From Metellina segmentata (lineage: Eukaryota > Arthropoda > Arachnida > Araneae > Tetragnathidae), in assembly GCA_947359465.1 (NCBI GenBank), contig OX375872.1, forward strand, positions 17,716,018 through 17,780,017: a DNA stretch of 64,000 nucleotides, in the 5' to 3' direction. How positions within the stretch are numbered: position 1 is the first letter of the stretch; the number at the start of each line of letters is the position of its first letter. This document shows, one piece after another, positions 36,035 to 46,760 of the stretch. The notes beneath the pieces were generated by a model. The model ran no database searches, was not told the origin of the DNA, and saw only the letters and a program-made list of their open reading frames with translations. The translations under genes and the position numbers were made by a program.

Positions 36035-36359
36035 TAATTGTAACGTTAATCAATGTCGTACTAGAGCAACACAACGGGCTATTGACGACGATCCGAAAAA
36101 TCCCTTAAGGGAAAGGTCCGAGTGCAGCACCACGTAATTTTTAACCACGGTCAGATGACGAGGCAACACCTGAGCTGGCACCCCACTCTCCAAACTTCCA
36201 CGCTACCCCATCGTGAGGACTTTCGGCCACGACAGATTTAAGGTACACCAGCCGCCTCTACACCATACGCTTACAAACATCCATGCACTGACCCGGATTC
36301 GAACTAGGAACATTCCTATCTAGAGGCAAACACCTTTACCACCAGACCGGTTGGTCGTC
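36035..36359 (-). repeat. SINE, subfamily B, full length
   Basis: Reversed B tail (CAATGTCGTACTAGAGC), body, then CCGCCTCTACACCATACG and the second type of tRNA-like head, whose minus strand contains GGATTCGAACT reversed as the B box, and ending near CCGGTTGGTCG. A C-run of 14 follows at 36364. Confidence 0.85.
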
Positions 36360-36704
36360 GAACCCCCCCCCCCCCATATTTGGTTAATTACAACTAATCT
36401 CGATCTACGAATAACGTCTTTCTATGTGGTGACGATTCCTAAATTGAAACTAACTTCAGCATTGAATATCTCGGGATAAATAGATGGTAAAGTCTCGAAA
36501 TTTCACTTTAAGACTAATTTAACGATGTAAAATCTGATTATGGCATCCAAACATGGTGTTTCCATTAGAAATTTCGTTGTTTGTGCAAATTTTGATATGA
36601 AGACGTCCCTTTATGCAATTATTTTCGATTTGAATTTTTTTAGGACGTTATGCCCTAGTATGAATAGTGCTCGAATAAAAGGAGGTGGTTCGGTATTTTT
36701 TCAG

Positions 36705-36875
36705 TGACTGTACATAGGGTCTTGCACATGGGGCTGGTGCATGTTGAATCTGTCGTGACGTCAAATGTCCCCAAGTGGTGGGGAAGTTTGGAGAGTAGGA
36801 GTTCCAGCTCAGGTCGTCATCAGACCGGGGTTCAAAATTACGTGGTGTACTCGGTTCTTTCCCTTCGAGTTTAAA
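36705..36875 (+). repeat. SINE, subfamily A, partial
   Basis: TACATAGGGTCTTGCACATGG, ATGTTGAATCTGTCGTGACG, AAGTTTGGAGAGTAGGAGTTC and AAAATTACGTGGTG are body blocks; head and tail are missing, with several small deletions. Confidence 0.75.
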
Positions 36876-36889
36876 CGATTATTGGAATC

Positions 36890-37020
36890 GATTTCTTCTG
36901 TAGACTATCATTTGAAGAGATTCAATATTGGCCAAAACGGTCAAAATTGATAAGAAATGCAGAGAAGACTGCAGGATGTAAGGTGGAATTATGCGTGTGG
37001 ATCCTTCAATGGAAATTTTT
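36890..37020 (+). repeat. AGAAT family right-terminal fragment
   Basis: Contains GAGATTCAATATTGGCC, GTCAAAATTGATAAGAAATGC and AAGGTGGAATTATGCGTGTGG, matching the right ends at 15470-15560 and 55850-55940. Confidence 0.6.
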
Positions 37021-37123
37021 AATCTTCCACTTTGTGATTCTTCTGCAATCACGATCGCGTGACAGGCATGGATTTGAATTTGTATTTTACTCCCTGCCAT
37101 TGCACTGAGCTCCAATTTTTTCG

Positions 37124-37420
37124 GGGGCCCGGTTGGAAGAACAACAGATTAGCAACAGGAGGGTTGCGAGTTCAAATCCAACCGTCGTGTACAAAGGGGG
37201 CTGTTGCACGTTAAATCTATCGTGGTCTCAAACGTTGGCGTGATGTGAAAGTTTGGCGATTGGGGTGAAATCTCAGATGTTGCCTCGTCATCTGAACGTG
37301 GTTCAAAATTACGGGGTATTGTCCTCGGATCTTTACCTTGAGGGATTGTTCACGGACCGTCGTCAATCGCCCGCTGTGTTCCTCCAATACGACGTTAATC
37401 TAAACAATACCAAAAAATAC
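37124..37420 (+). repeat. tRNA-derived SINE, subfamily A, near full length
   Basis: Head GCCCGGTTGGAAGAACAAC (A box) and GGGTTGCGAGTTCAAATCC (B box), then ACCGTCGTGTACAAAGGGGG, body, and tail AATACGACGTTAATCTAAAC. Confidence 0.85.
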
Positions 37421-37849
37421 TTAAATACCTATTTTTTCCGAGTTGGTGGTCGTTATACTTCAGGCTTATAAAAGTCTCGTTTTACATACTGTTTTAGTTT
37501 CAGCTGTGAAAGTGGGATATGGATATAATGAAGCTATATTAGGAGTTCCAAGGTGGACTACTTATAGCGCCCCTGGGGGCAAAAATCGGATGATAGCGCT
37601 CCTATATCGAAAATATTACAAGACACACGTGACAAAAAAAATCGTTTTCAAAAGTTGTTGAGTGTCACCGATTTAGTACAAAATTACACCTAACCATACA
37701 TGAACAGCTTCAATATAACGCGTTAAATGCATATTTGTCGATTTCCATTAATGCTACGTCACTACCCGCGTCACAAAACGTCAAAACCCGTCAAATAGAA
37801 AAGGACAATAAAATATTTCCAGGAGATTATTTTCTATGGAAAGGATGCC

Positions 37850-37925
37850 AATAGATATATTTTTAAGATTATTTTCCAAAGGTTTAAAGATCCAGGGATT
37901 CTGTCAGTGAATAGGTGTTAGTTAT
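37850..37925 (-). repeat. AGAAT family fragment
   Basis: TTTCCAAAGGTTTAAAGATCC and GATTCTGTCAGTGAATAGG are the reversed left-terminal block seen at 38360 and 63715. Confidence 0.55.
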
Positions 37926-37929
37926 GAGC

Positions 37930-38330
37930 TAGGTATTTCAATTAACGTCGCACTGGAGCTACAGTAGAAACACAACGGGCTATTGACGACGGTCCTGAAT
38001 CAAACCCGAAGGGAAAGAATCGAGGACAACACCATGTAATTTTGAACCACGGTCTGATGACGAAGTCACACCTGAATTGGCGCCCCACTCTCCAAACTTC
38101 CAAACAAGGAGAGGACATTTGAGGCCTCGACAGATTCAACTTACACCCACCCCTGTTTAGATGATGGTCTCTGGCTGAATAGAGTTTCAAACCACGACAA
38201 GGCAGGTCAATTTGAGGTCACGACAGATTTACGTGTCCCAGCCCTCTTGTACACGATGGTCTATGGTTGGATTTGAACTCGCAACCCTCCAGTTGCCAAT
38301 CCATTTCCAACTGGGATACCGTGGCTACTC
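37930..38330 (-). repeat. SINE, subfamily A, with partial duplication of the head side
   Basis: A nearly complete copy (tail at 37935) runs to about 38200. A second head-proximal segment then follows from 38205, with GAGGTCACGACAGATTTACG, GAACTCGCAACCCTCCAG and CCAACTGGGATACCGTGGC. Either two copies abut or one carries a ~110-bp internal duplication. Confidence 0.8.
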
Positions 38331-38480
38331 TATTCTAAGGAAAGGACTAATGCTATATTTCCAAAGGTTGAGAGAATCTATGGATTCTGTCAATCAATAG
38401 GTGTGGTTATTTATTTATAAGGTGTGTTGTGGGGTAAAAGCAGTGCTACTATGCACTACTCCGAACTATCTCGCACTGCT
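38331..38480 (-). repeat. AGAAT family copy (left-terminal side)
   Basis: TATTCTAAGGAAAGGACTAA, TTTCCAAAGGTTGAGAGAATC, GATTCTGTCAATCAATAGG and GTGTTGTGGGGTAAAAGC, the reversed left end of the family. Confidence 0.65.
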
Positions 38481-38921
38481 CAAATAGTTAATGCACTTTC
38501 ATCGAAAGGGGTGATGTTCACTATGGCTGTCTTGTCATAAACGAAGCAAGTGGAAGGACAGAGTTCCATTTAACTGACTCTGAAATATAACTGTTAATTG
38601 AAATCTATCCAGCTCTTGGATGTGTTGATTTCTATCGGGGTTCTCGCCGGGGTTCAGGGAGATTAGTCAAGCGAGTTGAGGTAATTTGAATCTTGAAATT
38701 GAAACTTCAAATTGCTTGTGCAGTAAATACGGCGTGTAGAGGGACATCGGGAGTTTGGTTTATGAATCTGAAATTATCTCATTTCCGAATGCAAACAAGA
38801 AAGTAATTAACCGTTTAGAGTGCGTATTCACTCACTCTGAGAACAATAATCTTTCGATTGTTTATTCATGTTCCTCTTGTAGCGAATGTAGGCGCTCCAT
38901 TTTAATTGTTGCAAAAAAATT

Positions 38922-38995
38922 AGGTAGGTATTTTAACTAACGTCGCACTGGAGCAACACGACGGTATATTTGCGACGATACGGAATCAAACAGCG
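38922..38995 (-). repeat. SINE, subfamily A tail fragment
   Basis: TAGGTAGGTATTTTAACTAAC followed by CGCACTGGAGCAACACGACGG; body ends after 74 bp. Confidence 0.75.
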
Positions 38996-39544
38996 AAAGT
39001 GAACAGCAGTTGGTGTAACTGTTTAACAGTTAAAATTGACTGGTAATAATTGAAAATAACACCTTGTCCATATAACCACCATGTAGTTAACCGTTAACAA
39101 GCGATAACAGTTAGTAATAATTGTCATTATGAAAACCTTTCTTAATACTTGCTAGATTCTGCAGGTAATGAACAGCAGTTACTGAATAAGTTTAACAGCT
39201 ACAATAAAATAATAAAATGTTAGAAATAGAAAATAACACCTTGTCCGGACAACCACCATGTTGCTAGAAACAGAGAAAGTGAACAGCAGTTGGTGTATAT
39301 GTTTAACAGTTAAAATTAACTGTTAATAATAGAAAATAACACCTTGTCCAGGCAACCACCATCTAGCTAATCGTTAACACGCGATAACAATTGGTAATAA
39401 TTGTTATTATGAAAACATTTCTTAATAGTTGCTAGAAACACTGGTAGTGAACAGCAGTTGGTTAACAGTTAAAATTAACTGCTAGAAATTGAAAATAACA
39501 CCTTGTCCTGACAACCACTTTGTTGTTAACTTGTAACATGTGAT

Positions 39545-39579
<35 letters not shown>

Positions 39580-39712
39580 GGTATTATTTGTAATTATGAA
39601 AATATAATAGTTGCTAAAACCAGCAGTTGGTGAATATGTTTATAAGTTATAATTAATTGTTAAGAATAGAAAAAAACACCTTGTCCAGACAACCCCCATG
39701 TTTATGCAATAA
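38996..39712. repeat. Tandem array, ~170-bp unit
   Basis: Five units beginning GAACAGCAGTTGGTG (39001, 39170, 39282, 39448 and about 39624), each with AACAGTTAAAATTAACTG and AAAATAACACCTTGTCC. An (AG)n run at 39547-39577 interrupts the last one. Confidence 0.8.
39547..39577. repeat. (AG)n microsatellite
   Basis: Fifteen AG units within the 170-bp tandem array. Confidence 0.95.
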
Positions 39713-39965
39713 TTTTTATGAATATTTAGAAATTACGAAAATTTATTTATATTTTTGTTTTTATTAAAATAAATTTTGTTTTAAAAATAAATGCCCGAGG
39801 ATGAAAAAATCGATTTTAAACAAAACAGAAAGGTCTCAAGGAAAACAAAATACTGTAATCTCTTGATAACTTCTCTCTCTCTGTCTTTACTTTACTTTGT
39901 GACATCTATTTGAACCCATCTCAATCGTTTTTCATATTATTTTGTCTTATACATTTTTTAAATAA

Positions 39966-41418
39966 CTAGGGGACTCCGCCCCCTGCTCGCTTACGCTCGC
40001 CAACCCCCGGGGATTGCTGCGCAATCCCATTTGGTTTGCTTCGCAAACCAACACTCCTGTCATAGATGCCATTTGGTTTGCTTCGCAAACCTACATTACT
40101 TTCACAGAGTGAAACTATCTGAATAATTCGTATTATGCTGATTTCACTTTCCGGTTCATGACGTCACAGCGAGGGCTTCGCTGCGTCTCGGGTGAATTTT
40201 ATGTCAAGTGATTTAATTTTTTTTTGCTTTAACACTTAATGCACCCTAAACTAATAGCCGCATCAGTAAAAAATCTTATGCATCTTGTTCCCTGTACAAT
40301 TTTAAGTAAACATTGTTAATATAAAAACTTTACGATCTGTAGAGGGAAAAAAAGCGAGCCTTTTTCCTCGCCAAATAAAAAGAAATCGTTTTTATGGCAA
40401 TTGTTGCTACGATAAATTTGATATCTGGCAAACCCGATAGTCAAAAGTGCAACCCACTACTGCTTTCGGAAGCAGCTTTGCGAACTGAAAAATACGAAAT
40501 TTGTGACACCAACTTTTGATTGCATCGAATTTATTTATGAACCAATTTTAAAAATAATTGTACCGTAAGAAAGAGTATATTCTGAGGTATACTGCAATAT
40601 TTTTAAAATTAAAAACTAACAGTAATACTATACAGATATGACCATTTTAGTTTTGTATCGGAAGTTACGATCTGAAAGTTCCGAAAATTGTATGACCAAC
40701 TTTTAATTGCATCGATTTTATTTATTAACCAATTTGAAAAATAACTGTACCATAAGAAAGAGTGTAATGTAATGTATTCAGTGATGTTTTCAAATTTAAA
40801 AAATAATGGCTTTTGCCGTAGACAAAACGGTTTTAACAATAGGTAGCGAAAATATCCAAAGATTCCGAATTTTGTATGACGAACTTTTGATCGCATCCAA
40901 TTTAATTATTAACCGATTTCAAAAATAATAGTACTGTAAGAAAGAGTATATTCTGAGGTATACTGCGATATTCTGAAAATTAAAAAATAATAGTAATTAG
41001 ATATAAATACGGCAGTTTTAAAAAAAAGTAACAAAAATGTCCCGATTTTTCCTGAATTTCAAAAAAATATTATCAAGAACCAAATTTAAATTTAAAAAAA
41101 AACTCGACGAGCTTCAAAAATTTACGTTGAGAGGTACTCTTAAAAAAAACTCACGACTGAAGACTGAAAATTTGAATGTGTTTTGCTCACTCGCGGAAGA
41201 AATTTCACTTCTTCAACTTTAACACTTAATAAAACCTAAACTAATAGCCGCATCGGAAAAAAATCTTAATAATTATCCAGGGAATACCATGAAGAACAAA
41301 GCATGTTAATTTCATTTTTTTCCGATCAGTACTTTCTTGGGAAACCGTCTAAGAATCGAGCTAAACAACACAGTTTTCAATCCTGCGGCGGCGGTAACAT
41401 TTTTTTAATATAGAGAGA
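39966..41418 (-). mobile_element. Non-autonomous Helitron, 1.45 kb
   Basis: Minus-strand start TCTCTCTATATTAAAAAAAT at 41418 after A, and end GGGGGCGGAGTCCCCTAG at 39966 before T, with a GGGG/CCCC hairpin next to CTAG. The 5' end matches the fragment at 9429-9492 (TTACCGCCGC and AACTGTGTTGTTTAGCT). The interior carries three ~190-bp tandem units (40495-41030) flanked by a direct repeat of CTAATAGCCGCATCRG. No Rep/helicase. Confidence 0.75.
40495..41030. repeat. ~190-bp tandem units inside Helitron
   Basis: Three units, each with ACCAACTTTTGATTGCATCG (or a variant) and GTAAGAAAGAGTATATTCTG. Confidence 0.75.
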
Positions 41419-41589
41419 TTAGTTTGTACATACATTGCATATTTAACTTACGTTGCCTAAAGTCGGTTGTTCGTATTCTTCACAATTAAAATCTTTGATG
41501 AACCTTTTTCAACTTACAAAACTTTTTTTAAGTGACTGAAGGTTGAACTTTACTGAATTGAGTATCAAAATGCGGGGAGTTTGATAATT

Positions 41590-43560
41590 AATTTTAATGC
41601 AATAAATTTACGTAAGTTTAATGAATTTTTTACCAAAAATTTCTCTGTTGGAAAATATTCTTTAAGTAACTTGCATAAATTTAAATTCAAAATTTATTTA
41701 ACAATTCAATAATTAAATTATACTAATACATTTATTTAATATATAGACGGTTGGTCCTGTGGGGGCCATTGCAGATTTTTTAATTGTTTTTATTTTTACA
41801 GATAGACCCATTTCGGATTCAAAGAAAAAGGTAGACAATATAATGTTGAATATTTGAAATATGATTTTATTCAGGCACCCTCAAACAAGACATTACTATA
41901 TGCCTGATTCGACAGTTTTCTTAAATGAAGTCATGAAATCTTCACAATTAGAACATTTGACCAAAATACATCCTGACGGAAAATATAAAAATTTATCTTA
42001 CTTTCAAATGCTCAAAGAACAACATTTGAGACGTTCAACTTTAGCTGGTATGTTTTCAGTGGCATCGAAACAAGGCGACGATGGGTTACGTGCCTCTTAC
42101 ATTTCCTTGCTTATTGCTAAATCTATTGAATCACACTATTGAAGAATTCAAACTGCCAGCTATGAGTGAGGTTCTGCGTACTGTACTGCACAAGACACCG
42201 TCTCATATTATTAAGAAAATCTCATTAAACAATAATACATTACAGAGACGCATCGATGAAATATCCGAGGATGTTTCGAGTTCTCTAACTAATTTTTTTA
42301 AAGACTAAAATCTGACAAAAACTGTCAAGAACTATTATTCACACAAAAAATTAGAAACGGAAACTAAAGGAAAATCTTTGTTTGACATATTGAACACTAT
42401 TTTAAAGAAAATATATTCATCTGGATAAAATCATGTCCGTTACTACCGATGGTGCCCCGACAATGGTTGGACGATAACGTGGGTGGATTTCATATTTTAA
42501 AAAGACGGTACCAAATGTAGTCACCGTGCATTGTGTAGTTCACAGACAACATTTGGTTGTAAAAAACCTTAGTGATTGCCTTCATTATTCACTACAGTAT
42601 GTAATTTCAGCAGTTAACAAGTTCAGAAGTAATGCTCTCAATGATAGATTGTTTTGAAACTTTGTGATGAAAACGACGAAGATTTCAATCGTTTACTATT
42701 CTACACAGAAGTTTGTTGGCAATCAAAGGGTACCTTCCTAAAGAGATTTTATGACCTTTTTGACTCAGTTATAACGTTTTTTGAAAACAAAGGTGATTCG
42801 TTAAGAGAGAATTTATTGAAATTGAAGAGCCGACCAACCGGTATAGTGGTTAAGGTGTTAGCCTCTAGATCAGAAGGTTCCTGGTTCGAATCCGGGTCCG
42901 GGCATGTATGTTTGTAAACGTATGGTGTAGAGGCGGCTGGTTCACCTTAAATCTGTCGTGGCCGAAAGTCCTCACGTTGGGTTGGCGTGGAAGTTTGGAG
43001 AGTGGGGTGCCAGCTCAGGTGTTGCTTCGTCATCTGACCGTGGTTCAAAATTACGAGGTGTTGTCCTCGAATCTTTCCCTTAAGGGACTGATTCCGGGCC
43101 GTCGTCAATAGCCCGTTGTGTTGCTCTAGTACGACGTTAACTAAAATTACCATTACCATTGAAATTGAAGAATGATTTTGCTTATTTATTGATTTATATA
43201 ATACGTTTAATGAAACGCGAACCTCCAGATGTTCTCTACAGAAGGAGATTATTCGAATTAGATCAACGCAAAGGCAACTATTTCTGCGTCCGTGTCAAAA
43301 CTTCCCTTGTACAAACAAAATTTGGGTTGAAGAGAGTTCTATCAGTTTCTAAATCCTTTCTTTGGAAACAAATGATGACGACATTCTGGTATTTTGCCAG
43401 CCATATGGAAGCACTTAAAGAAGACTTAACAAATAGATTTCAGTATATCTTTAACATGATCTTTCCAGATTGGGTCCAACAACCTTTTTCAAACCAACAA
43501 ACAGCAGAATTATCACTGCAGGATTTGATAGAATTGTCAACAAATGAAGAGTTATAATTG
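41590..43560 (+). pseudogene. ZBED/SCAND3-type hAT element, plus copy
   Basis: Noncoding 5' flank and TTGGTCCTGTGGGGGCCATT lead into transposase pieces: a degraded BED-finger region with HLTKIHPDGKYKNLS and QGDDGLRASY (41861-42142), SEVLRTVLHKTPSHIIKKIS (from 42160), then KLCDENDEDFNRLLFYTEVC (42654), and the C-terminal region HMEALKEDLTNRFQYIF to a stop at 43557. This order is that of ZBED5/SCAND3-like hAT transposases. The TDGAP block survives in another frame near 42445. Stops and frameshifts are many, and a SINE sits at 42829-43157. An inverted partial copy follows directly. Confidence 0.8.
42829..43157 (+). repeat. SINE, subfamily B, full length with 14-bp TSD
   Basis: Best copy of the B type. 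The head is GCCGACCAACCGGTATAGTG (A box within TATAGTGGTTAAGG) and a B box in CCTGGTTCGAATCCGGG. The linker is TATGGTGTAGAGGCGGCTGG, followed by the shared body and a tail of ATTACC repeats. The direct repeat ATTGAAATTGAAGA lies at 42815-42828 and 43158-43171. Removing the insert joins the hAT transposase frame on either side. The head looks tRNA-like but its acceptor stem does not pair well, so it is not a tRNA gene. Confidence 0.95.
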
Positions 43561-43779
43561 AAATTAAAATATGGATACTAAGAATTTTGGATTCAAAAGC
43601 AAATTCCAGTATTATATCTTTCATTGTCCACCCACGGTGTCGTCCAACCATTGCCGGAGCACCACCGTTAGCAACGGACATATTAACCAGAGGAATACTT
43701 TTTTCTTTAAAGTAGTGTTTCACTACGTCAAGTATAGATATTCCTTTAGTATTCGTTTCTAATTTTTTTGTGAATAATA

Positions 43780-45190
43780 CACTGCTGGCCACCGTAAATG
43801 CAACACTCTGAAGGAAGCATGCAAATAATATGAAATTTACAACATGCATTAGCGGAGGTGAGATATGCAAATGATTATCATTTCAGCGCAGACGCACATC
43901 ACGCGCGCCTGTGGTACCACTTCAAAGCGCTATTTAAGGCTTGGAGATTTCGACGATTTCAAGTACGGCAATTGTGTTTTTCTTGTGGTTTTTTCAAAAA
44001 AACGATCAATTATGCCTCGTAGAAAACAGCGATCATCTTTTGATCAAGTATCCGAGTTCGACAGAGGAAGGATAGTGGCCTACCGAGATTGTGGATTATC
44101 TTTCAGGGAAATCGGTAGTCGTGTTGGACGAAACCAAACAACTGTAATGCGGATATGTGATTGTTGGATGCAGGAGGGTACGACAGACCGACGTGTTCGA
44201 TCACATCCACCTCAGTGCACCACTTCACGTGATGACAGGCATATTGTGCGTATGGCAGTGACGGATCGCTCAGCCACATCACAAACCATAATACAGCACA
44301 TTCAGTCTGTAATGCATCATTCAGTGTCCTGCGCGTACCATTCGACGCCGTTTACAGCAGAGTGGTCTGTCCGCAAGACGTCCATTGCTTCGTCTACCTT
44401 TGACGCAAAACCACAAACGTCTCCGCCGCAAATGGTGCGATGAAAGAAGGATGTGGACGGCAGAATGGAATGAAATTGTCTTTACTGACGAGTCACGCTT
44501 CTGTCTGCAACACCACGATGGTCGGAATTCTAGTCTGGAGACACCGTGGAGAGAGGATGCTGAACAGCTGCGTTATGCACCGCCACACTGGTCCTGCACC
44601 GGGTATTATGGTATGGGGCGGTATTGGATATCACTCTCGCACTCCTTTAGTACGCATTGCCGGTACTTTAAACAGCCAGCGCTACATATCCGAGGTGTTG
44701 GAGCCAGTTGTCCTTCATTACCTTCAGGGCTTGCCCACAGCCATATTTCAACAGGATAATGCGCGACCACACGTGGCACGCATTGTCCAAGGGTTCTTCG
44801 TCAATCGCCAGATTGAATTGCTTCCCTGGCCAGCTCGCTCTCCGGATCTTTCGCCGATAGAAAACATGTGGTCCATGGTTGCTCAACGATTGACCCAGAT
44901 TACATCCCCAGCTGCCACACCAGATCAACTTTGGCAACGTGTTGAAGCTGCTTGGTCTGCTGTACCCCAATAACACATCCAAAGTCTCTTTGAATCAATG
45001 CCGAGACGTGTGTCAGCGGTGATCTCCAAGAATGGCGGCTAATCTGGCTATTGATTTTGGCAGGAACCACACTTCACAGAAGTCTATAAATATAATCATT
45101 TGATACTTGGTCAACATGTTATCTACAAAATAAATTTTGTTGTGATATCTCTTGTCTTTCTTGGTGTTGCAATTTGGGTGGCCAGCAGTG
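43780..45190 (+). mobile_element. Tc1-like element, both ends present
   Basis: The ends are inverted repeats starting CACTGCTGGCCACC, with a GCAACAC block at 20-27; TA is duplicated outside (43778-43779 and 45191-45192). Total length 1411 bp. It lies inside the minus-strand ZBED element, and the empty target can be read in the plus copy near 42325. It encodes the broken DD34E transposase described separately. Confidence 0.92.
44012..45042 (+). pseudogene. Tc1 transposase (DD34E), frameshifted
   Basis: ATG at 44012 begins MPRRKQRSSFDQVSEFDRGR, a paired-type double helix-turn-helix region (GRIVAYRDCGLSFREIGSRV, then RNQTTVMRICDCW). The frame is lost near 44330. The second frame (from 44385) gives LRRKWCDERRMWTAEWNEIV and FTDESRF (first catalytic Asp). 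The third (from 44440) gives GIMVWGGIGY, IFQQDNARPHVARIV (second Asp) and SPDLSPIENMW (Glu). There are 34 residues between the second Asp and the Glu, the Tc1 spacing. A premature TAA follows AVPQ at 44971, ahead of the remaining ~25 codons. All catalytic residues survive, but two frameshifts and a stop disable it. Confidence 0.9.
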
Positions 45191-45761
45191 TAGTTCTTGA
45201 CAATTTTTTTTCATATCATTTGAAGCGAAAGTACACAAGAAGCAAAGACTCATTGTTTAGTAAAGTAGATTCATTGATCTGTAAAGAAAACAAGGTAGTC
45301 TTCAAAAAATCAGTACTCTCCACATCCTCGAACATTTCGTCGATTCGTATCTGTACTGTATTATCACTTAATGGGATTTTCTTAATAATATCAGACGGTA
45401 GCTTGTGCTGTACAGTACACAGAATCTCACTCAAAGTTGGCAATATTAATTTTTTTCTTAAATAGTGTGCGGTTTTCCCGATTTAGCAATAGGTAAGGAA
45501 AGTACCTAAATAAAACCATATTTAAAATATTCAACAGTATATTGCTTACATTTTTTCTTTAAATCCGTCATGGATCTGTCTGTAAAAATAAAAACAATAA
45601 AAAAATCTTCTGTGGCCACCACAGGACCAACCATCACCTTATTAAATAAATGTATTGTTATAATTTTTAATTTAAATTTTAAATAAATTGTAAATTTAAA
45701 TTGATGTAAGTTATTTTATGAATATTTTGCAACAGAAATATTTTTGTAAAAAATTATTTAA

Positions 45762-46685
45762 GGTATCCGCATACGTTTTGAGCACTTTTTTTAAAAATGC
45801 TATACAGAAGCAATTTAATAATATTTTTTATAATTATTTGAGTTAAAAACTAACTTTGAACTATCAATAACAAAATTTAAAAAAGAAATTTAACAAAAAA
45901 TGAAGTTTTGTGCGTAAGTTTGAAGTTTTTCTTTCAAAAGTGTGTGAGAGAGAGAAAAATGATACAGGGCATACAATTTAAATCAGCAACAAAAAAACAT
46001 GATCAGAGTAAACTTCATGATGTTATCTAGTGCTTCCACAAGAAGTAGAAATATATTTAAAACAATAAAGGTTTTATGACTCATCGAAAAATTGTTAAAG
46101 GATTTTTGACCATTTTGCAACATCGATATTCAAATGCAAGCTCATAAATAAGAAAAAAATAAAGACATCAATATGATTCTAGTGCATGGGCTAGCAAACA
46201 CTATTTAGAATGTACATAAAAAATTTTATAAATATATATCAATAACTTTTTTAGTTATCATTTCCCGAATTCAATGTTTATGCCTAGAATGAAGTTCTGA
46301 GAAAAATGCTTGTAAACAAAATCCAAGAAAGTAAAAAGATATTGCGAAATTCTTCTAACAAATAAGTGAATTTTATTAAAAATTTGTAGTGGCCAATTGA
46401 GAGCAACCTAATTATTATATATTCTATTTACTATAACAGATAAAGGGTAATAATTCTGGTAAAAATAGAATATTCTTATTATCAGTTCCGGTTTCGGTAT
46501 GCTACTTCCGGTATAATTAACGATTTTGTTCAAATTTTAAATTGACCTAACTTATTTTTCTATTAGTCGCACATTAAAAGTTGAAACTGTTTTAAAATCA
46601 CAAAAGTACAAGGAATATGTTAGTAAAATAAAAATAAAATTGCAAATTTTTGTCAAAATTGGCCTTTTTAACGAATGCGAATACC
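45762..46685. mobile_element. TTAA-flanked MITE, 924 bp
   Basis: TTAA at 45758-45761 and 46686-46689; tips GGTATCCGCATACGTTTTGA and (reverse complement) GGTATTCGCATTCGTTAAAA. It sits in the 5' flank of the minus ZBED copy. The corresponding place in the plus copy (near 41605-41612) is an uninterrupted TTTAA. No coding capacity seen. Confidence 0.8.
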
Positions 46686-46689
46686 TTAA

Positions 46690-46760
46690 ATTTATGTAAA
46701 TTTATTTAAATTTATATAAATTCATTTAAATTATGTAAATTGAAAATTTAAAAGATAGTT
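46690..46760. repeat. AATTTATNTAAATTT low-complexity tandem
   Basis: Short AT-only repeats of about 13 bp following the MITE. Confidence 0.6.

Larger units (their letters stand above)
43561..46700 (-). pseudogene. ZBED-type hAT element, inverted minus copy (5' half)
   Basis: Minus-strand pieces: a BED-downstream segment SEILCTVQHKLPSDIIKKIP and DEMFEDVESTDF (45443-45216), continuing after a Tc1 insertion as LETNTKGISILDVVKHYF, SVANGGAPAMVGRHRGW (43760-43600). The Asp of the usual TDGAP block is replaced (NGGAP). The 5' flank is recognisable to about 46700 once a TTAA MITE (45762-46685) is removed. Only the first half of the transposase is present, so this copy is truncated where it meets the plus copy. 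Confidence 0.8.

Noticed and set aside
42829..42905. A tRNA gene in the head of the SINE (also at 53360-53437 and 36285-36359)
   Set aside because: A and B boxes are present, but the acceptor stem does not pair properly and each is joined to the SINE body with a target duplication, so these are SINE heads.
43451..43870. 139-residue minus-strand open frame as one gene
   Set aside because: It joins the ZBED remnant (GGAPAMVGRHRGW) to the inverted end of the Tc1 element and to the 3' end of the opposite ZBED copy, so it is a chimera of repeats.
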